Source of the DNA: a bacterium
GTDB lineage: Bacteria > Thermosulfidibacterota > Thermosulfidibacteria > Thermosulfidibacterales > JALWSI01
Assembly: GCA_027080315.1 (NCBI GenBank)
Contig: JALWSI010000143.1
Location: 1 to 18,778, forward strand
Length of the DNA: 18,778 bases
Direction: 5' to 3'
Below the pieces are notes generated by a model, which was given only the letters and a program-made list of their open reading frames with translations, did no database searches and was not told the origin of the DNA. A program made the position numbers and the translations under genes. The first letter of the stretch is position 1. Every line of letters begins with the position of its first letter. This document shows positions 6,552 through 13,600 of the stretch, piece after piece.

Positions 6552-7472
6552 ATGAGTTGTCTCTTTGGTCCGGTTCCATCAAGAAGACTGGGGCTATCCT
6601 TGGGGGTTGACCTCGTCCCCTACAAGGTCTGCTCTTACAACTGCATATACTGCGAGGTAGGGGAGACCACCAACCTCACCCTTGAGAGAAAAGAGTATGT
6701 CTCTTTTGAAGAAGTGAAGAGAGAGCTGGGAGGATTTCTGTCTTCAGGGGGAGGTGCAGATTATATTACCTTCTCTGGCTTTGGAGAACCCACCCTTAAC
6801 TCCAAACTGGGTGAGGTGGCAAGGTGGATAAGAGCAGAAACCGAGATACCCATAGCTCTTCTTACCAACGCCTCTCTATTCTGGCGAGAGGATGTCAGAG
6901 AAGAAGCCTCCCTTGCCCATGTGGTACTTCCATCACTGGACGCCGTGAGTCCTCCTGTGTTCAGAGAGATAAACCGTCCCCATCCAGACTTAGAGGTGAA
7001 AAGGATCGTTGAGGGATTAATCCTATTCTCAAAAGGGTTTGAAGGAGAGATATGGCTTGAGATTCTCATGGTCAAGGGTGTAAATGACCAGGAGGAAGAG
7101 GTAGAAAGGCTTGCAGAGGTAGTGAAAGAGATCGCTCCCCACAAGATCCAACTTAACACGGTGGTGCGCCCCCCTGCCGTGGCAAACACCTCTCCCCTCA
7201 CCTACCATGATATGGAAGAGATCGCTAAAAGATTCCCGGGTAAGGTGGAGATAGTTGGCTCTCCCACAGATCACTCTGCTTTATCTATAAATGATTTAGA
7301 TAATAGCGTGCTTGAAACCGTGCTACGCCGACCCTGCACAGTCAAAGACCTCATCAAGGTCACAGGAGCCAGTGAGTTAGAGGTTAAGACAACTCTTAAA
7401 AGCCTTATTCTCCAAAACAGAGTGGAAGGGATAAAAATAGGAGAGGAACTCTTCTACAAAGGCAAGATGTGA
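6552..7472 (+). CDS. Radical SAM protein (COG0731-like) with C-terminal winged helix
   Basis: This 306-residue protein carries the radical SAM cluster motif CxxxCxxC as VCSYNCIYCEVG (C27, C31, C34), preceded by the characteristic LFGPVPSRRLGLSLGVDLVP. SAM-binding elements follow: FSGFGEPTLN (GEP motif), LTNASL and LSPSLDAVSPPVFREINRP-like segments. This arrangement fits the COG0731 group of Fe-S oxidoreductases, related to wyosine-forming TYW1 but without the flavodoxin domain; the reaction is unknown. Residues about 245-306 (DNSVLETVLRRPCTVKDLIK onward, ending in KIGEELFYKGKM) look like a winged-helix module. ATG 6552 has GGAG 9 bp upstream; an in-frame GTG at 6537 lies inside the purine-rich SD sequence and is less likely. 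It stands alone, divergent from ogt and ending 8 bp before the convergent kinase gene. An oxygen-sensitive cytoplasmic enzyme is expected. Confidence 0.85.
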   Translation: MSCLFGPVPSRRLGLSLGVDLVPYKVCSYNCIYCEVGETTNLTLERKEYVSFEEVKRELGGFLSSGGGADYITFSGFGEPTLNSKLGEVARWIRAETEIPIALLTNASLFWREDVREEASLAHVVLPSLDAVSPPVFREINRPHPDLEVKRIVEGLILFSKGFEGEIWLEILMVKGVNDQEEEVERLAEVVKEIAPHKIQLNTVVRPPAVANTSPLTYHDMEEIAKRFPGKVEIVGSPTDHSALSINDLDNSVLETVLRRPCTVKDLIKVTGASELEVKTTLKSLILQNRVEGIKIGEELFYKGKM

Positions 7473-7480
7473 ACCTTGCT

Positions 7481-10156
7481 TTAATTTTTAAGGGCCCTAT
7501 CTACTTCTGATAGCAACTCTTCTTTACTAAAGGGCTTGGAAATAAACCTCTCCTCTTGATCATCAATCACGCCATCTTCTTTAGAAATACCAGAAGGATA
7601 GCCAGACATGAACAGAACCCTCATCTCTGGATAGCGGTTCTTTATGTGGTGGTAAAGCTCCTTTCCCCCCATCTGAGGCATAACCAGGTCAGTGAGGACT
7701 AGGTCAATCTCACCCCATTTATCTTTTAGTAACTCCAGGGCTTGCTGGCCATTTGAAGCCTCAAACACCTTATAGCCTGCCTTTCGCAGGAGGGTTACCG
7801 TAAGCTTTCTAACAGTCTCCTCATCCTCAACCACAAGCACCCCTTTGTGAAAGATATTAGAAGATTCTTGGGCTATTCCTACTTCCTCTTCATCTTCCAT
7901 TGAACCATCTTTCCAGGGCAAGTAGATCTCAAAGGTAGTCCCCTCACCGGGACGGCTGTAACACTTGATAGTCCCTCCCGCCTGGGTCACAACCCCATAC
8001 ACCGTGGCGAGACCAAGACCTGTTCCCCGCTCCTTTGTAGTGAAAAACGGATCAAAAATCTTCTTTTGGGTCTCTTCATCCATGCCAACCCCTGAATCCC
8101 TAACAGAAAGAACAACATAACGCCCTTCCTCAAGCCCCAAAAACTCTGCCTCCACCTCATTCTCTATCTGTTTAACCGATGTAGAAATCCACAGGGTTCC
8201 TCCCTTAGGCATAGCCTCACGAGCATTCATCACAAGGTTCATAATCACCTGATCCATGTGAGAGGGATCCACCTTAACCAGACATGGCTCATCTGCAAGA
8301 TCAACGACAAACTCAATATCCTCCCCAATAACCCTTACCAGCATCCTCTTCAATTCAGAGATCTCTTGGTTAAGATCCACAATTTTAGGCTCTACAGTCT
8401 GCCTCTTGCTAAAAACCAAAAGCTGCTTGGTTAGGGCTGCAGCCCTTTCGGAGGCTTTTTTGATGAGGTCAACCTTATCCCTAATGGTAGGATCGGTCTC
8501 CGCCTCCTCTTGCAAAAGCTCACAGGAACCCATTATCACCGTTAGTATGTTATTGAAGTCATGGGCAATCCCTCCTGCCAGCCTCCCAATAGCCTCAAGC
8601 CTCTGGGACAGATGAAGCTGCTCTTCAAGCCTCTTCTGTTTGGTAATATCCCTCACAAACTCAACCACACCCCTCACGTTTCCTTCAGAACCTTTGAAAG
8701 GGTATGCAGAAAGCTCTATCCATCTCCGCTCTCCTGAAGAGTGCGTTATGGTCTTTTTAACTGTCTCAACTCTTCCCGTCTCAAGACACCTAAGGCTGGG
8801 ACAATCATCACAGGGAAGTCTCCTTTTCTGATATGCTTCATAGCACTTTTTGCCCACCAAAGGGTGCTCGTCTCGGTGCCATTCATTAACAACCGGGTTG
8901 GTGTATATGATGTTGAGATCCTTATCCAGCACAGAGATACCGTCTTCTATGCTGGTAAGAAGGCTTCTAAGAAACTCCTCGTTCTCTTTCAGTCGGTCTT
9001 CTGCTACCTTCTGAGCAGTGATATCGTGGTAGTGCTCTATCCTTCCACCTGCAAAGGGACCATGTTCTATGGGCTGGCTCCAGTGCTCAAGCCAGCGCTC
9101 CTCCCTTCCGTCTCCTGGAAGTACTCGGCAAACGAAATTTTCAATGTAGGTGTTGTTCTCGTAGGCAGCAAGCACCTTCTGAGCAAAGAGATCAGGGTCT
9201 TTTATGACTTTCTGCATGTGAGAGGCTATGAGCTCCCTTTTACTCCTGCCCATCCATTCTTCTCTTTTAAATCCAAAGAACTTCTCAATAGCCCTGTTTA
9301 CCCACACGATGTTGAAGTTATGATCAAGGATGATCACACCCACATTGGATTTGTCTATCACATCGTTCATCAGGCTCCTATACAGAGCCTCACTCTCTTT
9401 GAGAGCCTCCTGAACCCTGTGCTTTTCAGTAACGTCAGTAGCAACAATCAGGGTGCCAATAATCTTCCCTTCGTCCCCAAAAACAGGATAAACCCTGCGA
9501 TCAAAAATGGTTCCATTGGGGTTATACCTCATACGATGAGCCATATGGCGGGTCTCCATGGCCTCAATGGCAGGGCAGTCTTCGCAGATAGAATCTCTTC
9601 TTTGGAAGATCTCGTAGCAGTACCTTCCAAGAGAACCTTCGGGAGATCTCTTTAAAGACTTAAAAACGGCGGGATTTGCAAGGCGTATCCTCAAATCTCT
9701 GTCAAGAAGCACCACAAGATCGCTAATGGTATTTACCACACTCTCAAATGTCTTCTTGCTCTCTCTCAGCTCCCTCTCGGTCTCCTTCTCAATGGTCACA
9801 TCAACAATTGAGCCTATTATCAATGAAGAGCCATCATAACTCACAACCTTCCCAAACACCTCACCCCAAAAGGTGGATCCGTCTTTCCTCAAGAGCTCAA
9901 CCACAAACCTCTCGCCTATCTTATCTCCTTTGAGTCTTCCCTTAATTGAAGTCGAGACCACCTCCCGATAAGAGGGAGCCGTCACATCCAAGGGACCCAG
10001 TTTGCCTATGATCTCTTCCCTATCATACCCAAAGAGTCTTGCAAATGCTTGGTTTACATAAAGAAACTTACTTCCATCGTTAAGATACATTCCCACCATA
10101 GACTCTTCCACTAACTGCTCAAAGATGGACAAATCCAATTCGGAAGGCCGATCCAC
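7481..10156 (-). CDS. Four-PAS hybrid sensor histidine kinase with receiver domain
   Basis: This protein of 891 residues has no signal peptide or membrane segment and should be a cytoplasmic sensor. Four PAS domains come first (about 10-127, 136-248, 257-387, 394-512). PAS2 and PAS4 each carry C-x10-C-x2-C-P (C180/C191/C194 and C438/C449/C452), suggesting a redox, metal or cofactor input. The dimerisation domain has the H-box AGGIAHDFNNILT with phospho-accepting His532. The ATPase domain shows the N-box NLVMNAREAMPKGG, G1 DSGVGM, F-box FDPFFTTK and G2 GTGLGLATVYG. A C-terminal receiver has VVEDEE, phosphorylatable Asp823 in VLTDLVMP and KPF. No output domain or cognate regulator is adjacent. 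The frame can start at TTG 10180, but GTG 10156 has GGGAG 6 bp upstream and is preferred; residue numbers rise by 8 with the TTG. It follows nadA closely, so it may share the nad transcript. Confidence 0.93.
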   Translation of the reverse strand: MDRPSELDLSIFEQLVEESMVGMYLNDGSKFLYVNQAFARLFGYDREEIIGKLGPLDVTAPSYREVVSTSIKGRLKGDKIGERFVVELLRKDGSTFWGEVFGKVVSYDGSSLIIGSIVDVTIEKETERELRESKKTFESVVNTISDLVVLLDRDLRIRLANPAVFKSLKRSPEGSLGRYCYEIFQRRDSICEDCPAIEAMETRHMAHRMRYNPNGTIFDRRVYPVFGDEGKIIGTLIVATDVTEKHRVQEALKESEALYRSLMNDVIDKSNVGVIILDHNFNIVWVNRAIEKFFGFKREEWMGRSKRELIASHMQKVIKDPDLFAQKVLAAYENNTYIENFVCRVLPGDGREERWLEHWSQPIEHGPFAGGRIEHYHDITAQKVAEDRLKENEEFLRSLLTSIEDGISVLDKDLNIIYTNPVVNEWHRDEHPLVGKKCYEAYQKRRLPCDDCPSLRCLETGRVETVKKTITHSSGERRWIELSAYPFKGSEGNVRGVVEFVRDITKQKRLEEQLHLSQRLEAIGRLAGGIAHDFNNILTVIMGSCELLQEEAETDPTIRDKVDLIKKASERAAALTKQLLVFSKRQTVEPKIVDLNQEISELKRMLVRVIGEDIEFVVDLADEPCLVKVDPSHMDQVIMNLVMNAREAMPKGGTLWISTSVKQIENEVEAEFLGLEEGRYVVLSVRDSGVGMDEETQKKIFDPFFTTKERGTGLGLATVYGVVTQAGGTIKCYSRPGEGTTFEIYLPWKDGSMEDEEEVGIAQESSNIFHKGVLVVEDEETVRKLTVTLLRKAGYKVFEASNGQQALELLKDKWGEIDLVLTDLVMPQMGGKELYHHIKNRYPEMRVLFMSGYPSGISKEDGVIDDQEERFISKPFSKEELLSEVDRALKN

Positions 10157-10184
10157 TTCTTTCTCCCTATGCTCCTTCAAAATC

Positions 10185-11105
10185 TTACAGGCTAAGCATC
10201 CTCTCTATTGCAACTTTAGCTCTTTGGGCAACCTCTTGGTCAACCTCAACAGGATAAAGCCCCTCCCTCAAAGATACCAACACCCTTTCAAGGGTGATCA
10301 TCTTCATCTGGTCACAAACAGGAATGGGATCAGGTAACAGAAGCTCTTTATCTGGAGCCGCTTCTCTTATTTTAAACAAGGTTCCTTCCTCTGTACCCAC
10401 CAAAAATCGTTTATGATCACTGGCAGCAATGTGTCTCACCAGTTGAGAGGTGCTTCCCACAAAATGGGCCATCTCAGCCACCTCAGGAGACACTTCCGGA
10501 TGCACCACCAGTTGAGCATCAGGGTACCGATCCAACACCCTATTAACGCTCTCTACGGTGATTCTTTTGTGAACGGGACAGTATCCATCCCACAAGTGGA
10601 CTTTCTTATTAACACCATGCCTGACATGGTAGCTGCCCAGATGTTTGTCTGGAAGAAATATAACCTCTTCTGCATCTATTCCCTTAATAACGTCTCCGGC
10701 GTTAGCAGAAGTGCAGATCACATCTGCCAATGCCTTGGTCGCGGCAGTGGTATTCACGTAGGCCACCACCTTGGCATTGGGGTGCCGCCTTCTGGCCTTT
10801 TCCACCTCAGCAGGCAATGCCATATCTGCCAAAAGACATCCAGCTTGGGGATATGGGTTAAGTACAGTCTTCTCAGGAGAAAGTATCTTCGCCACCTCTG
10901 CCATAAAATACACACCGCAGAAGAGAACAGTGGGTTCGTCTAAATGAACAGCTTTACGACTAAGCTCAAGGGAGTCTCCCACAACATCCGAAATAGCCTG
11001 AACCTCAGGACGCTGATAGTAATGAGCCATTATGAAAACTTTCTTCTCTCTCTTTAACCTAAGTATCTCCTCTTGAACCTCTCTAATCTCTTTAGCAAAC
11101 TCCAT
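10185..11105 (-). CDS. nadA: Quinolinate synthase A
   Basis: This 306-residue protein is NadA, the [4Fe-4S] enzyme that condenses iminoaspartate with dihydroxyacetone phosphate to quinolinate, the second step of NAD synthesis from aspartate. Three cluster cysteines are in the expected places: C90 (PQAGCLLADM), C176 (DGYCPVHK) and C264 (IPVCDQMK). Other signatures are MAHYYQRPEVQ, VGDSLELSR, YVNTTAATKALADVICTSAN, HPEVSPEVAEMA, FVGSTSQLV and VGTEEG. The length is usual for the short NadA form. ATG 11105 has GAGG 6 bp upstream and lies 12 bp after the nadB stop, so nadB and nadA form an operon. The Fe-S cluster makes it oxygen-sensitive. Identity is secure. Confidence 0.97.
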   Translation of the reverse strand: MEFAKEIREVQEEILRLKREKKVFIMAHYYQRPEVQAISDVVGDSLELSRKAVHLDEPTVLFCGVYFMAEVAKILSPEKTVLNPYPQAGCLLADMALPAEVEKARRRHPNAKVVAYVNTTAATKALADVICTSANAGDVIKGIDAEEVIFLPDKHLGSYHVRHGVNKKVHLWDGYCPVHKRITVESVNRVLDRYPDAQLVVHPEVSPEVAEMAHFVGSTSQLVRHIAASDHKRFLVGTEEGTLFKIREAAPDKELLLPDPIPVCDQMKMITLERVLVSLREGLYPVEVDQEVAQRAKVAIERMLSL

Positions 11106-11117
11106 CTTATACCTCGT

Positions 11118-12683
11118 CTAATCTATTCTGTAATGGCAACCTCTGCTGGTACGATTGCCCTGGGCAGCCTTGGCAACAATAAGCCCCGTCTGCAAAGCGT
11201 GTCTCAACTCTATTAGCTCTTTACTCAACTTGCTGTATTTGTAAAAGTGCTCAACCTCTCGCCAAAGGTGCCTAAGATCTATTATCGCCCTTTGCAATCT
11301 CCTACGGCTCCGAGCCAGACCAACATAGTTCCACATGATATGCTTTAATGTAATAAAGTCCTGCTTCACAAGAGCAGGATCAGGATCTTCTATTCCAGTA
11401 TCAACCCAATGGGGTATAGGGTACTCAGGGGGGCTTTCATACTTTTCCCAATCCTCCGCTATTCTCCTCACGCATCTATCACCCCACACAATACCCTCAA
11501 GCAGAGACGTGGAGGCTAAGCGATTAGCCCCATGAACCCCTGTGCAAGAGACCTCTCCTACAGCAAAGAGTCTATCAACAGTTGTTCTTCCCCACAGATC
11601 TACCTTCACTCCTCCACAGGAGAAATGGGTAGCCGGTACCACAGGGATAGGCTGGGTAGATATGTCTATTCCATATCTCTTGCAGGTTTCGTATATGGTA
11701 GGAAACCTCTCTCTAATGGCCTCAGGCTTCATGTGAGATGCAAGATCCAAAAGCACATATTGATAGCCATTCTCCACCATCTCTTGGTGAATGGCCCTTG
11801 CAACAACATCTCTCGGAGCAAGAGAACCAAGAGGGTGATACTTCTCCATGAAGGGTTCACCCTCAGGGGTGAGTAAAACCCCTCCTTCTCCCCTAACAGA
11901 TTCAGAGATGAGAAAACGCTCGGCATCACGGTGGAAAAGGGTTGTAGGATGAAACTGAACATACTCCATGTTTATCAACCGAGCCCCCGCATGGTAAGCC
12001 ATGGCAAAGCCATCTCCCGTTGCGCCTTTGGGGTTGGTGGTATGCAGAAAGACCCTTCCCAGCCCCCCTGTGGCAAGAATGGTGACGTTTGCAATAAAGC
12101 GCTTCACCTCTTTTGAGTCCACGTGATAGGCATAGATACCCACAACACTAAGAGGGTCGTACACATTCAGAGGGTCCTCAGTATGATGCTCTGGTGTGAG
12201 AAGGTCTATTGCCACGTGGTTTGTGAAGACCTTTATGGCAGGTGTTTCCAGAACCTTCTTTATCAAAGCGATCTCTATAGCCCTACCGGTAAGATCATCG
12301 GCATGTATGATCCTTCTCACCGAATGTGCAGCCTCTTCAGTCCTGTCTAAATCACCGTCCTCGTCCTTGTTAAAGGGAACCTTGGTGAGACTCATAAGAT
12401 ACTTCTCCACCATGGAAGGACCCTCTGTAGCCAACACCCGGGCAGCCTCAGGCAGAGAAGCCCCTGCCCCGGCCTCCAAGATGTCCTTCACTAAAAGCTC
12501 CGGAGAGTCTTTTCCACCTTTCCCCTTGTAGATTATCCCACCCTGGGCGTGGTAAGTATTTGAGTCTTCTGGCTTCTCCCCTTTGGTGATCAAATTGACT
12601 TTAAACCCGCACTCTGCAGCCTTAAGAGCCGCCACGCATCCAGCCACTCCGCTACCCACCACCAGGACATCAGAGCGCTCCAC
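11118..12683 (-). CDS. nadB: L-aspartate oxidase
   Basis: This protein of about 521 residues is the flavoenzyme that oxidises L-aspartate to iminoaspartate, the first step of de novo NAD synthesis; anaerobes are thought to use fumarate as the electron acceptor. The N-terminal FAD motif is [86 protein letters not shown] and [17 protein letters not shown] follow, as in the succinate dehydrogenase/fumarate reductase flavoprotein family. The C-terminal capping helices ([18 protein letters not shown]) are intact. I placed the start at GTG 12683, with GGGAGGAG 8 bp upstream and a protein start [11 protein letters not shown] close to the FAD fold; GTG 12728 would add 15 residues. It is followed by nadA after 12 bp. 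The third gene, nadC, is not in the window. Confidence 0.95.
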   Translation of the reverse strand: MERSDVLVVGSGVAGCVAALKAAECGFKVNLITKGEKPEDSNTYHAQGGIIYKGKGGKDSPELLVKDILEAGAGASLPEAARVLATEGPSMVEKYLMSLTKVPFNKDEDGDLDRTEEAAHSVRRIIHADDLTGRAIEIALIKKVLETPAIKVFTNHVAIDLLTPEHHTEDPLNVYDPLSVVGIYAYHVDSKEVKRFIANVTILATGGLGRVFLHTTNPKGATGDGFAMAYHAGARLINMEYVQFHPTTLFHRDAERFLISESVRGEGGVLLTPEGEPFMEKYHPLGSLAPRDVVARAIHQEMVENGYQYVLLDLASHMKPEAIRERFPTIYETCKRYGIDISTQPIPVVPATHFSCGGVKVDLWGRTTVDRLFAVGEVSCTGVHGANRLASTSLLEGIVWGDRCVRRIAEDWEKYESPPEYPIPHWVDTGIEDPDPALVKQDFITLKHIMWNYVGLARSRRRLQRAIIDLRHLWREVEHFYKYSKLSKELIELRHALQTGLIVAKAAQGNRTSRGCHYRID

Positions 12684-12749
12684 AGTGGTTGCTCCTCCCT
12701 TCTCCTTTGGTAAAAGGTAAGGTATCACAACCCTTCCGCTTCTTCTACC

Positions 12750-13376
12750 CTAAACCCGGAAGAGAGCAATGGACGAGAAGATAAACTTAAAACTGAAAAG
12801 TACAAGAAAAAGGCCACAAACAACAAACACCCCTTGCTGAAATCTCTCTCCAAAAAACTTACCTCCTTGAAAAGATAGAGAAGACAAAAAGGCATACCAA
12901 CCAAGGTCGCACAACCAGTGAACAGCTATGAAGAGCACAAATCCCATCACTCCAAAGGCCACAGACTTAAGAATAAGAGCAGCTCCTACCGTTGCCCACC
13001 ACACCAAAAAATAGGGATTAACCGCACTTAGAAGGGCACCTGACACAAAGGGGGACCTGGGGCTCTCTTCTCCTGTGATCTCCTGAACCCTCTTTGCATC
13101 TCTCACCATAGATATCCCCATCAAAAGCAGCACCATCCCTCCCCCAATGCCTATGACCATCTTTACGGCAGATAGCTTAAAGAGAGGACCCAAGCCGTAG
13201 CGAATGGCCAGAATAAGAGGGATCTCCACCACTCCATGGCCAAGGGCGATGAAGATCCCAGCGCTACGAGACTTACTACCCTCAACAATGGTGGCCGTAG
13301 TTATGGGACCCGGGGCCATTACCCCTGACATTGAGATGACCACAACCTGAAACAGAAAGATCAAATACTCTATCAA
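12750..13376 (-). CDS. LysE/RhtB-family amino acid exporter
   Basis: This 208-residue protein is a polytopic membrane protein of the LysE/RhtB translocator family, whose members export amino acids such as lysine, threonine or homoserine lactones. About six hydrophobic segments can be seen. The family signature near the N-terminus is SGVMAPGPITTATIVEGSKS, followed by GHGVVEIPLILA, and the middle signature is SGALLSAVNPYFLVWWATVG (compare the NP.. FW region of the family). The substrate is unknown. The start is TTG 13376 with a strong GAGGAG (13390-13385) 8 bp upstream. It precedes nadB by about 70 bp and probably heads the lysE-nadB-nadA transcript, which would tie an exporter to aspartate-consuming NAD synthesis. 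An unusual leader with a small ORF and a hairpin precedes it. Confidence 0.88.
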   Translation of the reverse strand: MIEYLIFLFQVVVISMSGVMAPGPITTATIVEGSKSRSAGIFIALGHGVVEIPLILAIRYGLGPLFKLSAVKMVIGIGGGMVLLLMGISMVRDAKRVQEITGEESPRSPFVSGALLSAVNPYFLVWWATVGAALILKSVAFGVMGFVLFIAVHWLCDLGWYAFLSSLSFQGGKFFGERFQQGVFVVCGLFLVLFSFKFIFSSIALFRV

Positions 13377-13388
13377 GCCCTATGCTCC

Positions 13389-13472
13389 TCAAAATCTCAT
13401 GACAAGATCGCTATACCGGCCGACTCCAATAGGTGTCGGGCTTTTACACTTATTTGCTCTTCTTTCCAACAT
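13389..13472 (-). CDS. Possible 27-residue leader peptide upstream of lysE
   Basis: A small open frame starts at ATG 13472, directly preceded by a perfect AGGAGG (13480-13475; spacing 2 to ATG, 5 to the following TTG). It encodes MLERRANKCKSPTPIGVGRY, then SDLVMRF, and ends in TGA. That stop codon overlaps the lysE ribosome binding site (TGAGGAG), so a terminating ribosome would sit on it. The frame contains the hairpin at 13420-13439. There are no runs of one amino acid typical of classical attenuators and I recognise no arrest motif. This could be a translation-coupling or leader peptide, or chance; there is no homology support. Confidence 0.35.
   Translation of the reverse strand: MLERRANKCKSPTPIGVGRYSDLVMRF
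13420..13439. repeat. Imperfect hairpin in the lysE leader
   Basis: CCGACTCC and GGTGTCGG form an inverted repeat with an AATA loop and one T-T mismatch (7 paired positions). On the plus strand it is followed by GCTTTTACACTTATTT, which resembles a weak intrinsic terminator, but no plus-strand gene ends here. On the minus strand it lies in the leader of lysE, within the putative 27-residue ORF. In addition GGGCTT (13438-13443) can pair with AAGCCC (13375-13380), which includes the lysE start region, and that pairing would compete with the base of the hairpin. The regulatory reading is an inference. Confidence 0.45.
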
Positions 13473-13480
13473 CCCCTCCT

Positions 13481-13600
13481 ACAACAGGGAAATGAAACAA
13501 AGCAGATTAAACAAAAGGAAAGGAAAATTTAATTATTAACTTTTAAATAAGGCAATCGTATTAACACATGTATTTTAACGACAATATCATAGGGTCAGGT
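13481..13600 (-). promoter_or_regulatory. AT-rich region likely to contain the lysE-nadB-nadA promoter
   Basis: This stretch between the end of the helicase-associated gene and the lysE leader is much richer in A and T than its surroundings, with runs such as AAAATTTAATTATTAAC around 13526-13542. It is the only sizeable non-coding space upstream of the minus-strand lysE-nad genes, so the promoter most likely lies here. I could not pick a -35/-10 pair with acceptable spacing, nor an intrinsic terminator for the gene that ends at 13601. Confidence 0.35.

Noticed and set aside
6490-6582. Long N-terminal extension of Ogt to 6582
   Set aside because: The added residues do not resemble the family, and the extension would overlap the start of the divergent radical SAM gene.
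8741-9655. Long open frame of 304 codons on the plus strand opposite the kinase
   Set aside because: It lies fully antisense to the well-supported PAS/histidine kinase, its translation shows no recognisable domain, and it has no clear ribosome binding site. It is a coding shadow.
13420-13445. Plus-strand intrinsic terminator (hairpin followed by CTTTT)
   Set aside because: The form is suggestive, but no plus-strand gene precedes it (both flanking genes are on the minus strand) and the T-run is interrupted. Kept only as a hairpin.
13377-13600. tRNA or known riboswitch in the lysE upstream gap
   Set aside because: The hairpin and the GGGCTT/AAGCCC pairing prompted a check, but there is no T-loop GTTCGAA pattern or acceptor stem, and I could not match lysine, glycine, guanidine, manganese or c-di-GMP riboswitch cores.
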